DNA of 64,000 nt from Drechmeria coniospora (Eukaryota; Ascomycota; Sordariomycetes; Hypocreales; Ophiocordycipitaceae), in the NCBI RefSeq assembly GCF_001625195.1, contig NC_054391.1:744001-808000 (forward strand), in the 5' to 3' direction. The notes under the pieces were generated by a model. The model was not told where the DNA came from. It did not search any database and saw only the letters and a program-made list of their open reading frames with translations. A program made the position numbers and the translations under genes. This document shows positions 46,990 to 59,357 of this stretch, piece by piece. Position 1 is the first letter of the stretch, and the number at the start of each line of letters is the position of its first letter.

Positions 46990-48230
46990 CTATCTATTGG
47001 ACCTATATTGGTGGCTGTCACATGGCTGTAACCATAATTGTATACTAGCTATTGTGAAGGTCCATCCAACAAAGAAAAAAAAAGCATATCTAGTTAGTAT
47101 GCCAGAGAATCGGGAGTCAGCAACGGCAATTGATGCAATATCTGCTGATGGGCAATATATACCTGGCTTCCTGATACTAACTGGTCAGCTTCACATGTCA
47201 CATTGGTACAACATACGAGAGATTCATGATGAGACAGTTATTGCTCTATCAGGTAGTGGTTATTCAAATGTCCAACTAAGCCTTCAGTAGGTTCAACACT
47301 TCGATCGTTATGGAGCTTCAATTAGCAGCAAACGCCTACTAATCTTGGATGGCCATGGATCACATTAAACTATTGAATTTATTTCCTTCTGCCAAGAAAA
47401 GAACATCATACTTTTTGCAATGCCACCACATCTTACACATATTTTACAACCACTAGATATGTAGCTGTCTTCCAAACGCTAAAGCACTACCACCCGAAAG
47501 CGTTGGACATCCTTGTAAGAGATGGATGTCTGCATATCACCAAGTCAGAATTCTTGGCAACGACCGAGCCGGTACGACGACTAGCCTTCAAGATTCCTAC
47601 CATTCAATCTGCGTTCAGGAAGATCGGTACCGTGCCTTGGAACCCACATCTAATCCTTGATCAGATACAAGAATTACATCCAGCCTCATAGAAAGAGGTA
47701 ACAATCCCACCACCAAACAACCTGTCATCATCGCCTTCGATACTCTCTATACACTACGGAATTTGAATGGGATGGCCGGCAAAATTGAAGGCCTCCAGGA
47801 AGCATTGGAGGAGTTACAGCCAGCCTTTAAAGACTGAGATGGACAGGGAACCTTGGTCCAGTCGACTGAGCTCCGTCAGACCATGACGGACCTAACTCGT
47901 ACCAAGATGGCTGAAGATCTACGGAAATAACGCAAAGTTGGAAAGAATAGGCCACTACAGTCAGGGGGGTCATAACAGTATCTGACGGCCGTTGTCGAAT
48001 GGTTCGTTAGTCCGATAACAACGCTCTTGAGACTGCGAGACAGCTGGTTAAGCGAGCGGCTACGAGGCACCATAACGCCTTGAAAAGGCAGTTTGAAGCC
48101 AACGCGAAGATAGCCAGGAAAACGCGCCATGACGGCGTACTAGAACCATTGTATATAGTTGAAGCAGAGGGTTGTGGGCGGTATATTCGTAAGGGCTGAA
48201 TCGACACGAATCAAGAAATTGGCCCATTTG
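46990..48230 (+). pseudogene. second pogo-type (DDE_1) transposase pseudogene
   Basis: An open first part carries a DDE-type core, then L-D-G-H-G-S-H (second catalytic Asp), a TAA in place of Gln, F-C-Q-E-K-N-I, and P-P-H-L-T-H-I-L-Q-P-L-D, the classic pogo/Tigger motif before the third acidic residue. Several stops and frameshifts follow; a basic C-terminal coiled region is still readable near 48000-48195. It is not closely similar to the other pogo copies in the window. The N-terminal DNA-binding part was not found. Confidence 0.8.
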
Positions 48231-48531
48231 CTGGGTGGCCCGTTTTGGTGGTCAACACCCTCTTTTTTTTGGTTGTATTACGCCCGGAGGGTTCCCCCAT
48301 AGAGCCACTTCGCGAAGTTATGTACCTACTAGATATATGCATAGTTTCTTCTCACTTAAAGCCCAACGCTTCTTCCATCTGTTTCCATCCTCGTTCTCTG
48401 TGACATGACAGGCCTGCTTGAAGGTCAGTTTCTCCAAGTATTCAGCGTCCTACCTTCAGCGGCTGAAGCGCCGTCTGCCAAGTTTAAGGCTGTTGTGTTT
48501 GTATGATTGTTCTTGATCAGTACATGGCCCG

Positions 48532-51500
48532 TTAACGGTCCATACTGAAGCGTTTTGTCCCCAATGAGAACTGTATCGTCGCACGCACAGCCCCAATATG
48601 AGATTGCCACTTGTCGTCGTCTGACTCTGCCTTGCCTCCTAGGAAGAAAGACAAGTCCCCCACCTTTCCGCGCGCATATTGCAGTATGGTCTCTCGTTGT
48701 ACCGTCCATCTTCTGCATCGAAAGAGGAAACGCTCCACCGTTTCTGCAGACTGCCCACAAGTGCACTCATCCGATTCCACCACCCGATTTTGCAGAGGTA
48801 GCTATTCAGCCGCGATTTGCCAGTTCGAAGTTGTATCAACATTTCGGATTCCTTTCTTGTTAGCTCGTCGTACAACTTGCGGGTGTGCTTGACCGGCAAT
48901 GCCTTATCGATGCGCCTTGAGTGCTTTCAAACCCCTTCCGGGATCTGACGAACGCGAGCGTGTTCGTTGAGCAGCAGTCGTAACGTCGTTGATCTTGCTG
49001 AAAATTGCTGGTTCGGCGACGCACTCGTCTCGCGTCGCAATTTTCGCTTGCATTTTGGCCAGTGGCCCTAGAGTGAACTCCTCATTCTTTGCAGGCACCC
49101 AACGAAGTATCCCCGTATCGTGCACTGACCAGACTGTTGCCGTGGCCGCCCGATGACTTGCAGGACAGAGCGGTTGATCGTCACAACCGTGAGATCTCGG
49201 TCATGAAGACCGAGAGGTACACACCTCAGAGCCGTGGCGATTGCATCGGATTGGTGCTGTGTAGGCATTCTGCTCAACACTGGAGCCGAGAGTGACCGAG
49301 TAGCTGGCCAGCACTTCGTCTGCGCTGTCGCGGGAAGCATCCCGAACGCCGCCTCCCAACCTGACTTTGCCTTCCCTTTGCGAGCTGGACGTCGCAATAG
49401 TGATGTCCTCCGGGTCATCCGACTTCAACACCTCCACTCGGTCTGCCTTATAGGTTGCCTGCACTCGTTCGTCCCACGGCGCCAGTGCGAACTCGCGGAT
49501 GACTTCCAGGCGCTTGGTGTCTCGGCTTCCCATCGCCAAGGCGAGCTTCTGCATTAGCGACGCATACCTCCTGTTCAGTTTGGGCCTCAACGATGTCAGA
49601 GGATGCGTCTCCGGGAGCGTCCGCATCCTTATCCAGAATTTCGCTGCCGCTTCAACATGCCGTTCTCGGAACGATTGCACGCCGGCCTCGGCCTCGGCCA
49701 CTACCGTTGCCACCGTGCGGAAGCCTCTCGTAACAGCCTGGGCTCCGATTCGCTGGGCCCTGCCAATCCACGCCGCTTCTTTCACCCCGTACGCGCGCGA
49801 CCACACGTTTGAGGCATAGTCCATGGCTGGCGCCACGGTCGCGACGAACAGTTGCCTCGCTACCTGTGGCGAAGCCATCTTCAGTCGTTTCAAACACATG
49901 GCTACGGCCAGCCCCTTGGCGGCCGCTCTGGCAGCGAAGCGCTTTGTCCATGATGACCCCCAACAGCTTCACGTTGCTCTTCAGCTTGACATCGTTTCCT
50001 TTGATAATGAGAGACAGGTCGCTGTCGCGCTCCGCGATGCGTGTGAAGTGGATGAAGGATGTCTTCTCTGCTTCAAATGTAGCGCCGCTGCGCTTCTCCC
50101 AATCAAGCGCACCATCGATAATCGACTGGATACCATTTCTGTTTGACTCTGCCGTTGGCACCGTGACCCAGGCAGAGAAATCTTCCACGAAGGCGATGGA
50201 GCCACCGTTATTACTGATCCGTTTTTGCACCAGGTCTGCGTTGAAGAAAAGAAAGCCACTGGCGACAGAGGAGACCCCTGGGGTAGACCGGCCTGCGGTA
50301 GGGTTTGTTGCTCAGATGTGTGCCCCTTGACAGCCACCGACGCGGTCCGTGCCGAGCAGAATGCGTCTATCCAATTGACCAGTCGACTCGGGATGCCTCG
50401 GGCTTTCATCTTTTCGAGCATTCGCTCTTTGCACACTCCGTTGTATGCGCCTTTGACGTCAAAGCTGATGAGGCTGAGCATTCTGCCCGTTCTCTCGGCC
50501 TTGTAAATTCGCTCCTGCAGAAGCACGAGTGCTTGAACTGCGGACCTGCGCCTCCGTGCACCAAAGTGGTTCGTGGGCAAAAGCCCTTGAGTCTCGACTG
50601 CATAGCTGATGCGTTCCGCCATGACTGCCTCCAGAATCTCGACAAGCGTCGACAGAGAGAAATCGGTCGCCACGCCTTGGCCAGGGTGTAGTCTCCTTTA
50701 TCCGGTTTCCCCAGAGGTATAATCATGGCCGTTCGCCATTGATGAGGCACCACGCCCTCTCAGAGCGATGAGCGGAAGAGCCTCCACACCCGGTGCTTGA
50801 CCATATGCCAGAGCTTCATCCACACGATCGCAGGAAGGCCATGCTCACCAGGCGCTTTCCAGGGCTTCGTCGCCATTACCTTCTCAATCTCTTGCAAGGT
50901 GAGGTCAGGCATGACTATTTCTTCTTTGCGGACGTTCGCCCTCCGGCTCGATCCTCGTTGGCAGAGGCGGAAAGAAGGTGTTCAGGAGTTCCTCGGCTTG
51001 CTCGCCCTTGCTTTCGGTGATCGAGCTGTCGGCTCTCTTCAGCGGGGGCACCTTGTCATCCATCATCTCCGTACCAGGCTTCGGATACTTGGCAGCCCTC
51101 CAGATGTTGCTCCCTTGGATGACAAAGTCATCCCAATGGGTCTTCTTTTGGTTCCGCAAATTGTCGTGGTACTCCTTCGCAGCCTCCTTGGCGCGCTGCT
51201 CCAGATCAGGCCGCGGTTGACCGGCTCTTCGCTGTGCCCTTGCTTGATTGCGCCGATACGTGTACGTCCGACGGAGTCGCGTCAGGTCTTTTGTCCACCA
51301 TCGCTTCGCGTATGACGGCGGCTGGGCTCGAGGAGTCAGATCTTGAAGCGCCTTGGTGACCAACCGCATGAGATGATCCGCCTGCGTCTGCACCCCCACA
51401 GTCTACGGAAGAGGCCGAAGCTTGTCCTCGACCCTGGTTGCGATGGCAATCCATGGCGCGTTCTTGAGCATCAGGCGCTGCGGAAAAGTGCGCTCCGGTA

Positions 51501-52224
51501 CTTGAATGTCGAAGGTCGTCTGAATCGCTCTATGGTCTGTTCCGGGCTCTGTTGGATGAATCACGCAGGATGTCAACTCGTCCGCCAGTTCCGCCGATGC
51601 CAGCACCAAGTCGATGGTGCTCTCCTCGTCCGACCTCTGCCACGTTTTCGTCCTCCTCGGGAGAATGCTGCTAAGACCAAAGTCGTCCATCAGGTCAATG
51701 ATGGGCTGGCCCTCTCCTTGTCTGCTTACTGACACTTCATCTCCGCCCCAGAGGAGGTCCTGGTGGTTGAAGTCCCCCGCCAAAACCACACCGGTACGTC
51801 TCCCTGTCCCATTGCGGAAGCGATCAATCACGTCGCGTAATAGTTCCATCGCGTTCGTCAGCGCCTCTTCGTTCTTTCCTTGCACATACACTGACACCAC
51901 CAACACCTCCCTTCCCTCAAGTCGGAGTACCGCTGCTGTGAGATCGGCCGACGGCACAGGCACTTGCTCCGCCTCAAGGTCACTTCGGATCCAGAGAATG
52001 CTGCGAATCGGCCATAGGCCGTTACGAACACACGTTGGTATCATCTTTGTCCAGGTATGGTGTCCCGTAGGACTCGTCAGCACCTTTCCGTCGATGTTGC
52101 GCGCGTGTGGTTCAGATATCGCCAGTGCGGCAAAATCCTTTAGGTCCTCGTCGTTCATCAGACTCTGCTGCACTACATCACTCTTGTGTGCATTCAGCTG
52201 TAGGATGCGGAGGGACTCAAGCAT
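48532..52224 (-). pseudogene. LINE ORF2: endonuclease, reverse transcriptase, RNase H
   Basis: Begins at the ATG at 52224. The endonuclease (to about 51403) keeps its motifs: L-Q-L-N-A-H-K, S-E-P-H-A, A-G-D-F-N, T-I-D-L-V-L-A-S and T-D-H-R. The reverse transcriptase (about 50760-49900) shows W-R-P-I-S-L, S-F-D-V-K-G-A-Y-N and L-P-Q-G-S-P-L-S-P, but the catalytic box reads F-V-E-D (about 50180-50191) instead of F-V-D-D. RNase H is recognisable around 49290-49040, and a C-x-C-G...C zinc motif at about 48775-48700 with L-F-R-C-R-R-W. At least four frameshifts split the frame. Confidence 0.8.
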
Positions 52225-53648
52225 CACTGCTGGGATTCCTCATCCTGCACTGCCAGCTTAATGACCAGTGCGGTCCGCCACACGGGACACATTCTGTGTC
52301 AATCGCGGTGCATTTCCGGTGGTGATGCCCAACGTTTGCGCACTTGCCGCATGTCCGCTGCTTCTTGCATGAATATACTTTGTGACCGATCTCCTGGCTG
52401 CCTCTCCCGCTAGGTCAAAGTAGTACCCTTCCAGAAGCCTTTCTGCGTCGCGTTTCTCGGTGACATACACCACCATGGATCCGTACGCTTTGCCAGACTC
52501 TCGTTTGCTCAACCAGGAAATCTTGCCAAGGGTCACTCTGTTTTCGGCACTCAAGGCCTCGATCGCTCCAGGCAGAACGCTGCCATCCGCATCAAGGATT
52601 GCTGTACTGTTGGCGTTGTCGGCTCGGACCGGATATAGCTGGTCTCGCATAACTCGCGAACCTTCCACGGCTGTCTTCTGCGCAGCCTCTTTGACCATCT
52701 GAAGCTCGGCTTCGTCTCCGCAGACGATCTTGACTCGAAAGGCATTCCGGGACTCTTATGACTGCTGCGCACCTCGAGGTCTCTTGTCCGTTCATCGCTC
52801 TCATCTCAGTCTCGATGGCCTGGCGAATTGATCCGATTTGGGCGTTGTTCTTCTTCGACTCACTGATGCGAGATGTGTCGATGGTACATTGGAGAGGATC
52901 GCTGGTTGTCTGCTACTTTCTTGGAACAGCTACGCTGGATAGACTGGTCAGCGGGCTCGCGCAATGTCGGCAAACGTTGCTCGAGTGCCGCTCGAGTGCC
53001 GCTCGACAAAGTCACCTCCTCCGAAGCATTCAGGTTCTGCGTGAGCTGGGCCAATCGCTCTTTCACAGCGGCAACCTCTCTCTGAAGATCCCGATGACCC
53101 TGCTTTAGTTCCGCGTCGTGCACATCGCTCTTGCGTTGAAATTCTTCCTTGGATTCCTGGACTTGGACCTCCAAGCCTCGGATGAGATCTTCCCGTCCTT
53201 GAATGATGGTGCTCTGCTTCTAGACAGTGGCGTTCAACTTCCTGATCCTGTCGTTTTGCTCGGATACTCGATGTTTCAGCTCCACCATTTCACTGCCCAT
53301 CTTCCCCAGCGTCTCCAGTACTCTCTGCACTATCGATTTGGCGGTCTAGGGTTACTGCGTGACTTCACTTCGTCGCTTCTTTCGCCATCATGGCCCACTG
53401 ACGTGACTCGCGTCGTTCGCGTCGTGATTCGCTTCGAGGCCCATGTGGACGCATTTTCCTGTCATCGCAACGTATCTTGCACTCGTCCGCTGGTCGTCAT
53501 CCTTCGCGTCGGACGCATCGATGGCGACGGGCTAGCTGGAGCTGGACCCGCCCCTGGATCTGGACCCGGCCCCAAAGTGAAATATCTTTTGAAGACCTTC
53601 GATAGCAAGAAGGACCTCCACCAATGTCGTTTGGCTGAGCTGTGCCAT
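52217..53648 (-). pseudogene. LINE ORF1 (gag-like), coiled coil and zinc knuckles, frameshifted
   Basis: Starts at the ATG at 53648 (M-A-Q-L-S-Q-T). A long coiled-coil segment is read from about 53340 to 52870. The C-terminal part at 52380-52220 contains C-G-K-C-A-N-V-G-H-H-H-R-K-C, a perfect CX2CX4HX4C knuckle, followed by a second Cys/His cluster. The frame changes at several points and has internal stops. Its TGA (52219-52217) overlaps the ORF2 start by 8 nt. ORF1 proteins bind the element's RNA. Confidence 0.75.
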
Positions 53649-53739
53649 AGCAATGCGACATGAGTGGACATGTACGGAGTATGATGTAACAATGGACCGA
53701 CCAGGGCTACAACGAATCAAGTATCGTGAGATGGGTAAG

Positions 53740-54120
53740 AATCAATCTATTGGTTTTCTTCTTGATGTTGTTGTTGTCGTGGCATGGCGCGTTGCTGATT
53801 TGCTATTAGTCGACTGTCACATCGGCGTTTGGAGCTGTCACGTGTCACGCGGCTGCGGGGATCGTTGCTTACTGCGCTGGCCTTGGCTGGTGGGCCAAAC
53901 GACCTCTTTCCATCCAAGGCTTCAGAGCTCCCAACACCAAAAACCACCGTCACGCCAGGGCAAAAGATGCAGTATCTATATCTACATCCGGCCATTGTAT
54001 ACCCATTACAATGACTCGTAACAACAGGACATGGATGCCGGGATGGACTTGCGTACATTGTTGGTCTGACGTTGTGTTTTCGGCTAGGGTGAGTCGGATT
54101 GGTGCTGCTCACCTGCTCTA
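53740..54120. other. no gene recognised between LINE and transporter stub
   Basis: Moderately GC-rich sequence with short frames only. Probably part of the upstream region of the transporter fragment. Confidence 0.35.
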
Positions 54121-54299
54121 ATAGCTATTGTCTTTCGTCTGTTTGTCTCGCCTGCCTCCATTGTCCCCTTGTTGTCAATCACTGCTGTATTATCTCCTCT
54201 CCTCCCCCGTTGCCTCTTGGTGAAGCAACTCATCTCACCCTCACCAATATTCCTCCCGCCTGGCATCCAAGTCACGGCAAACCCGATACTGGCCCGCCA

Positions 54300-54790
54300 T
54301 GGCAGACAACTTGCATGTCGCCTTGCCTGTAGTTTTCCATGGACCAACGAGCTAACCGCGCCGCAGCTCGAGCCCCAAGGGTCGTGACATTATGGAGGAA
54401 CAGGGCCCCTCCCTCGCCAAGCAGGTCGATCTCAGCCGGAATCTCGAGGCAGAATACGCATTACAAAGAAAATTTTGTGTAATCCCATGTCTAACCAGCG
54501 CCAGGATCCGCAATCTCCTCGAGGATGTTGCCCGCGAGCAGCTCATGCGCGACGTCGAGACCTTTGCCGAGTACAGATGTCTCCAGGAGCACGTTGACGT
54601 CCTCAAGAAGGGTGCTGTTGTCGCCCAGAGGGCTGCTGCTATTTATTTAGCCCTCTATCGGCCCTGCCTGACCGTTCCGTCGATGCCCACTTTCTCCCTT
54701 AAGGCGAGCCCTTGCTGCGCCGATGTGACATACCCTCATGTTGATGATGTATTGGCGTTGGCAATTTGCTGCATTGTGTGTATTGCTTGA
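54300..54790 (+). pseudogene. N-terminal stub of an MFS sugar transporter
   Basis: From the ATG at 54300 or 54392, a frame carries A-R-I-R-N-L-L-E-D-V-A-R-E-Q-L-M-R-D-V-E-T-F-A-E and L-K-K-G-A-V-V-A-Q, the cytoplasmic N-terminal segment that precedes the first membrane helix in a group of fungal hexose/quinate-type transporters. A pyrimidine-rich stretch resembling a 5' leader lies at 54130-54260. The twelve membrane helices are missing: after about 54640 the sequence no longer resembles the family. Call made from memory of the family, so moderate. Confidence 0.4.
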
Positions 54791-54868
54791 TGTTGGTTTG
54801 GTCCAAATAGGGTCAATTCGTAGGAACCAATCAATAGATTTGCTACAGCAAGAAGCAAGCAGGTGTTA

Positions 54869-56722
54869 AGTCAGCCCCCCCCCCCCCAAGACGGCCACCC
54901 TAATTAACGACAAGGCAGCTAACTTCAAGGCCCAAAAACAGCATTATCAAGGCTATAATATTAAAATAAAATATCCAATATATCTATTCAAGCTGCTATT
55001 CAAAGCAGAGGCTTTTAAAGTCAAAGCTAGAAGTCAAGGCGGCTACGGGGGCCGGATCTAGTACCTGACGAAGTCTGGCTCGAGTCTCAACAATTGTACC
55101 AATCTGTGCAAAGCGCTCATTGAGATCTTGAGCTACTTTTTACTTCTTCTGAGGCTTAAGTCGATAGACTTAATATTCCAATTGAGCGATTTTTGCCTGG
55201 GCCTCTGCAAGGTTAGTGTTGTGTGCATCAAGGCCCTAGCCAATCTTCCAAAATAGCCGCCTAGCAGTCCGATCAACTTGGCCGGGCGCGTATACCATTG
55301 CAACAAGGACCTGAATATCATGCGATCGTTTGGGTGTTTGTAAAGCATCATAGCTATCGTCAAGCTGCCTTCTAAGGGCCTCGTCTTCTGGAATAGCGGT
55401 AGGCTTGTCTTGTAAGATAAGGCGGCTCAATAATGGCTTTGCCATATTAACGGGCCATGGTCCAGATCCTTTCCAGCCTCCCTTATATTCCGTTCCGTAA
55501 GACCTACTACCCGGGCCTTACTATAGCATTCTAGAATGGTAGCCTTACCAATTGGCGTTGTATCTTGGCTGCCGGCTAGAAATACAATACCTTCAATTGC
55601 CTTGCGGTAGGCTGCCTTAATAGGTGAAAACACAACATATCGAGAGGCTGGAGGACGTGTGAGGCGTATGCTGGTAAGAAAAGAAGGAAGATACCGTTTT
55701 CGAAGCATTCGTACATAAAATCATCTATTGTATGGCTTCCGTGCCCATCAACAATATCCTTGCTGTTTGTTAGTCTGCGATGCCTTTGTCCCGGTTACAA
55801 AGACCTCTTTTAGCTACTTTAACGCAATATCGTCATTAGCTCAACCCTTATCTGTCGTTGTAAAGCACTATTGATCGTATGGGGCTAATTCCTCGGGAAA
55901 CCACTGGTGTTGAAGGTCCTTACCCTTAAAGAGGACCAGTGGCATTAGGGCCTGGCCCGAAGCAAAAACACACTCCACGATTGTAGTCCAACAACGCGAT
56001 CCGAGTCGCTTTTTCAGCTGTATCTTCCTCTCCGAGCTCCCTAGGACTAGGCCATTTCTGCCAAGGCCCTTTAGGATCCCCGTTTTGTCCATATTCTATC
56101 GATGTTGGGGTAAGATAGCCTGTAGGGCCGGCATCCTTAGTAATTGGAACCAGGACTTAATTCGAGGAATAGAGGCCCTATTTAAATGCGTGCATTCGAT
56201 AGGCTTGCCTCGTACCGTACTGACTTCTTGGTTACGGCGCAAGAAACCTTCAATCCAGTTCTTACCGAGAGGTTGAAGGTTACCTCCAGCAACAAGAATA
56301 CGGCCGGCAAAGACCTTCAATTGTTGATGTAAGGGCGGTAGCCCCAACGCGCCTTGGGCAAGGACCCAATCGCATAGATGCTTTTCTTGATCCTTGGAGA
56401 GCCGCCGCGATATTTCTTTTGCATCTTTAATTCGAAGGCTGCTGCGTAATCGGTGCTGGAGCGTTTGACGCGGAACTCCAGACTGAAGGGCAGCTTGTTG
56501 CTGCAGTAGCCCGTTTTGAATAGCATAAAGAGCTATTTGGACTGCTTCTTCGGTATAGGTAGGTAGCTTAGGCACAGGGGATACTGTAGGTATATTTTTT
56601 TAATTGATTATAGTTAAATAGCACGAAAAAACGCGGTTGCAATGTATTAAGTTGATAAATATTATGAAGGAGCTAAATAGGGTGCCTATCTTGGGGGTTG
56701 CCCATCTGAGGGGTGGCTGACT
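54869..56722 (-). mobile_element. complete Fot1/pogo element with TIRs and TA duplication
   Basis: 1,854 bp bounded by inverted repeats AGTCAGCC...(left, 54869) and ...GGCTGACT (right, 56722), with TA on both sides (54867-54868, 56723-56724), the target preference of pogo elements. The left TIR contains a run of 13 C. The transposase reads on the minus strand. Partial copies lie at 8864, 16905, 44781 and 59358. Confidence 0.9.
55236..56575 (-). pseudogene. pogo transposase pseudogene
   Basis: Start at 56575 (M-P-K-L-P-T-Y-T-E-E). The DNA-binding helix-turn-helix part is open for 159 codons to H-R, where Trp has become TAG (56096). Next comes N-M-D-K-T-G: the catalytic Asp is kept, but the following Glu is Lys. 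The I-V-E-C core strand and L-V-L-F-K-G-K-D follow, then stops and a frame change around 55860-55720, and a C-terminal part to L-F-W-K-I-G and TAG. It is less decayed than the 9-kb copy but cannot make a full enzyme. Confidence 0.85.
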
Positions 56723-56725
56723 TAA

Positions 56726-57460
56726 TTGACCTCTTCCTCAACTGGTGTAGTCGTAGGTGAGTGTCGTACGCCCGCCATCTTGATTATGTACTCTGACGAT
56801 GCCAGAAACTGCGTCTTCAGGTCGTCACATTACCATCGCATATATCTGAACAAATGCTATAAAGAGGTCTCTGCCACTGGTGGGAAGGACCTTCTTCGGC
56901 AGTGCGAGTAGTCTCGTGGTGCTCAAATCTTTGGCCTCACTGCCTAGCTTGGAGTCCTTGGCAATAGGACGAAGGAGAACAAAGCTTTACGCAATATCGT
57001 CTACTTTTCTGGCTCGTCGATTTCTACGCGACTGCAGATAAGAAATACAAATAACGCATTCTTCAAGTATGCTGGATGGGCTATGCTCTTCTGGTTCGGT
57101 GTCGTGTCCTTTTACGGTTCTGCGTAATAGGCTTCTTCCCCTTCGGCTCTGCATCTGCGCTTTATTCGGTTTCGAGCGATTTATCGACTGTTGCTTGCCT
57201 GGTCTTGGCGCGCTTCGAATCTGGTGAGCAGTCATGACTCGTCTAGTGCTTTTGTCCAGCGTCACTATCCGCCAAAGTTTTCTTAGAGTTTGTTATATTT
57301 TTTCGTTAAATCGGCTGTTGACAGTAATGGTATTTGTTTGTGAGTGAATTGAAACATCTATCTTGGATGGTTGCACAGCATGCAAGTCGGACAGGAGAAA
57401 GGCTAATGAATTAGAGCTTCATGTGAACGGCCCATCACGAAGAATCCGGTGGCCGCAATG
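56726..57460. other. no gene recognised
   Basis: Short frames only. A D-G-C-T-A-C-K-S-D-R-R-K-A-N segment near 57369-57410 faintly recalls a Zn2Cys6 cluster but lacks most cysteines. Confidence 0.35.
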
Positions 57461-57994
57461 TTAGAAGTCTGAATGGGATGGAATCGACGAGGCCTGGAAT
57501 GGAAGAGCGCTCTCCGCCATTACTTGGATTTGCACTCCTATGTAATACCAACCGTTTACGGTTGTTGTACCTATCCTTGGGACGAAATTATCGCTGAGAG
57601 GTATCCGACCGGTGTCGGATGATCCAGTCATCTCCCGAGTTGATAGGCCGCAGTCTGCGATATCCTGCTGCATCTCTCGCTGCTCCTTTGTCCGCCGACG
57701 ATGGATGTTGTAGGCGGACGAGTCAACCGACGGGCTGTAGTTGTAACAGCCATTCACAGTACGGTACGACTGCTTCCAGTTTGTCTGTTTTGTTGCAGAG
57801 GCTACAATGCAATAGCCGCAGTCGGTGTTGCGGGAAATTGTCTTTCGAACGTTTGCTGATTTCGATGGTCGTTGTCTACCTCGATCGCAGATAAGAACGA
57901 TCCGAGTCGGTTGATGGCCGTTGCCAAAGTTATGCCGGCCTTGGCTGTCCCTCTTGACAATCGCAGCACTATGCTTGCGGTAGAATTTCTGCAA
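57461..57994 (-). pseudogene. MULE transposase N-terminal (FAR1-like) fragment
   Basis: 177 open codons with the pattern C-D-R-G-R...R-K-T-I-S-R-N-T-D-C...W-K...Y-N-Y-S-P-S...Y-N-I-H-R-R-R-T-K-E-Q, which matches the FAR1/WRKY-GCM1-type zinc domain at the start of many fungal Mutator-like transposases (C, C and aromatic/His positions recognisable; one His of the H-N-H pattern is Tyr). The DDE catalytic domain that should follow is absent. No TIRs were identified. Confidence 0.6.
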
Positions 57995-57999
57995 ATATG

Positions 58000-58780
58000 A
58001 GCATATCTGCTCATACGTATCAAATATCCTTTACGGACCTAGCGTTGGAATCACCGACCTTCCGTTATCCGTCTTGAAGACGGTAGTATGATCCAAAAGA
58101 TCGGTCGTATTGAAATCGGGATTACTAGCGGCACCGGGGGCGTCCACTACGAGTAGTTTCTCTAGTTATACCCAGCACCGTTGCAAGTAGCAGTGTTGTA
58201 ATACTATTGTTCAAGATCTTTGCCAGGTCCATGGTGAAGAAGAAGCAGCAACGATTCCTGTAGCGAAAAGTATAGAAAAGGCCAGATTGATCAGGAACCA
58301 TATTTGGAATAGAAGTTGTAACGATCCCCGCCCTTCCAGATATGGCGTTTTCTTAACTAACCGCTCTGACCAGGCGTAGTTTATTCGCCACCGGTAGAGC
58401 GAGAGATGGGACAACGACATGTGGTTCGACAATAGACTTTGGCTGTGGAATGATGATTGTTGGCTTATGGGAGGCGCGAACCACTTCTTCGATGCGGAAA
58501 TGTATTGCCTGCTGCGTGTGCTGTTTGTAGCATGTCTTTCCATTTTGTCTAGAGGAAATCGACAAGTTGAACCATATCTTGGGAAGATATTCCTAGCTCC
58601 CTAGTCAGGTCGGCGCGGTATGGTGGAAATAGCACGGCCAAGCACGCTGAATTGTGCCTGGCTCGTATCTCACCAGGCCTTGCTAGCATTGTCTTCATAT
58701 TGGTACTCGGAGACTTTATGTTCCAACTCTCCTTTCGCTATTATGTTAGTACTGGTACCCCGGTGGTAGGACACACCTTC
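58000..58780. other. no gene recognised
   Basis: Mixed sequence with frames shorter than 115 codons and no known motif. It lies between the MULE fragment and the duplicated block. Confidence 0.35.
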
Positions 58781-58784
58781 ACCC

Positions 58785-59357
58785 TTACCCACAGCTTGTT
58801 TGAAATGTGTCGATAGTGTTTCATAACGCACCCATGACGGTACAAGACGCGAAATCCTCGACTGGAATAAGGGCTTAGGGAGGACGTGTAGGGGCAAGTG
58901 GCAGAGAGAATAAACCAACCTAGTCAAAGCCGCATTGGTGCCTATCCTAATTTTATGATAACTTTATCTAGTTCATCATGACGGAAGTTGCCGTTGGGTG
59001 ATTCGATAACCCTATCGCCTTGCCCCCCACCCCACCCCGACTTTCGTGCTTGTGTAGTAAAATTCGTTGCTGATATTGCGGGCAAGGTCACGATACGGCC
59101 GTTGAGATGGCCTTACTTCATGACGGAAATAAGGTTAGGCAATACAAATGTGTGGGCAATCTTTTCGTTGTTGAATCCTAGTGGCTTCGACGTATTCCAT
59201 AGGATTCAATAGTAGACAGGCACCTCGAGGTCGGACGCAGGATGTGTGGCATGGCACGACACCATGACATGCAGCGTTATTGAAACAGGCGAAGGCCCCA
59301 CTGGCATGTTCCGTTCATGATTAGAAAGTCCTATTTTCCAATCTGTATTGTCATGTA
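58785..59357 (+). repeat. segment duplicated at 44231-44780, copy 2
   Basis: Direct repeat of copy 1, including the C-rich CTTGCCCCCCAC tract near 59020 and the same junction to a TA plus pogo TIR at 59356. It contains about 40 bp (near 58940-58980) absent from copy 1. Confidence 0.75.

Larger units (their letters stand above)
48263..53665 (-). mobile_element. Tad-type non-LTR retrotransposon (LINE), decayed
   Basis: About 5.4 kb on the minus strand with two ORFs in order, ending at an A-run (T8 at 48263-48270 on the plus strand), as expected for target-primed integration. ORF1 encodes a coiled coil and CCHC knuckles; ORF2 encodes AP-type endonuclease, reverse transcriptase, RNase H and a C-terminal CCHC-like segment. 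GC content is distinctly higher than in the surrounding debris. Several frameshifts make it inactive, but the sequence has few RIP-type stops. It directly abuts the second pogo pseudogene on the left. Confidence 0.85.

Noticed and set aside
49089..53663. Plus-strand frames opposite the LINE
   Set aside because: The minus strand encodes all recognisable LINE domains; plus-strand frames are shadows.
57369..57410. Possible Zn2Cys6 transcription factor start (C-T-A-C-K-S-D-R-R-K)
   Set aside because: Only two of six cysteines are present and the frame closes soon after; too short to support.
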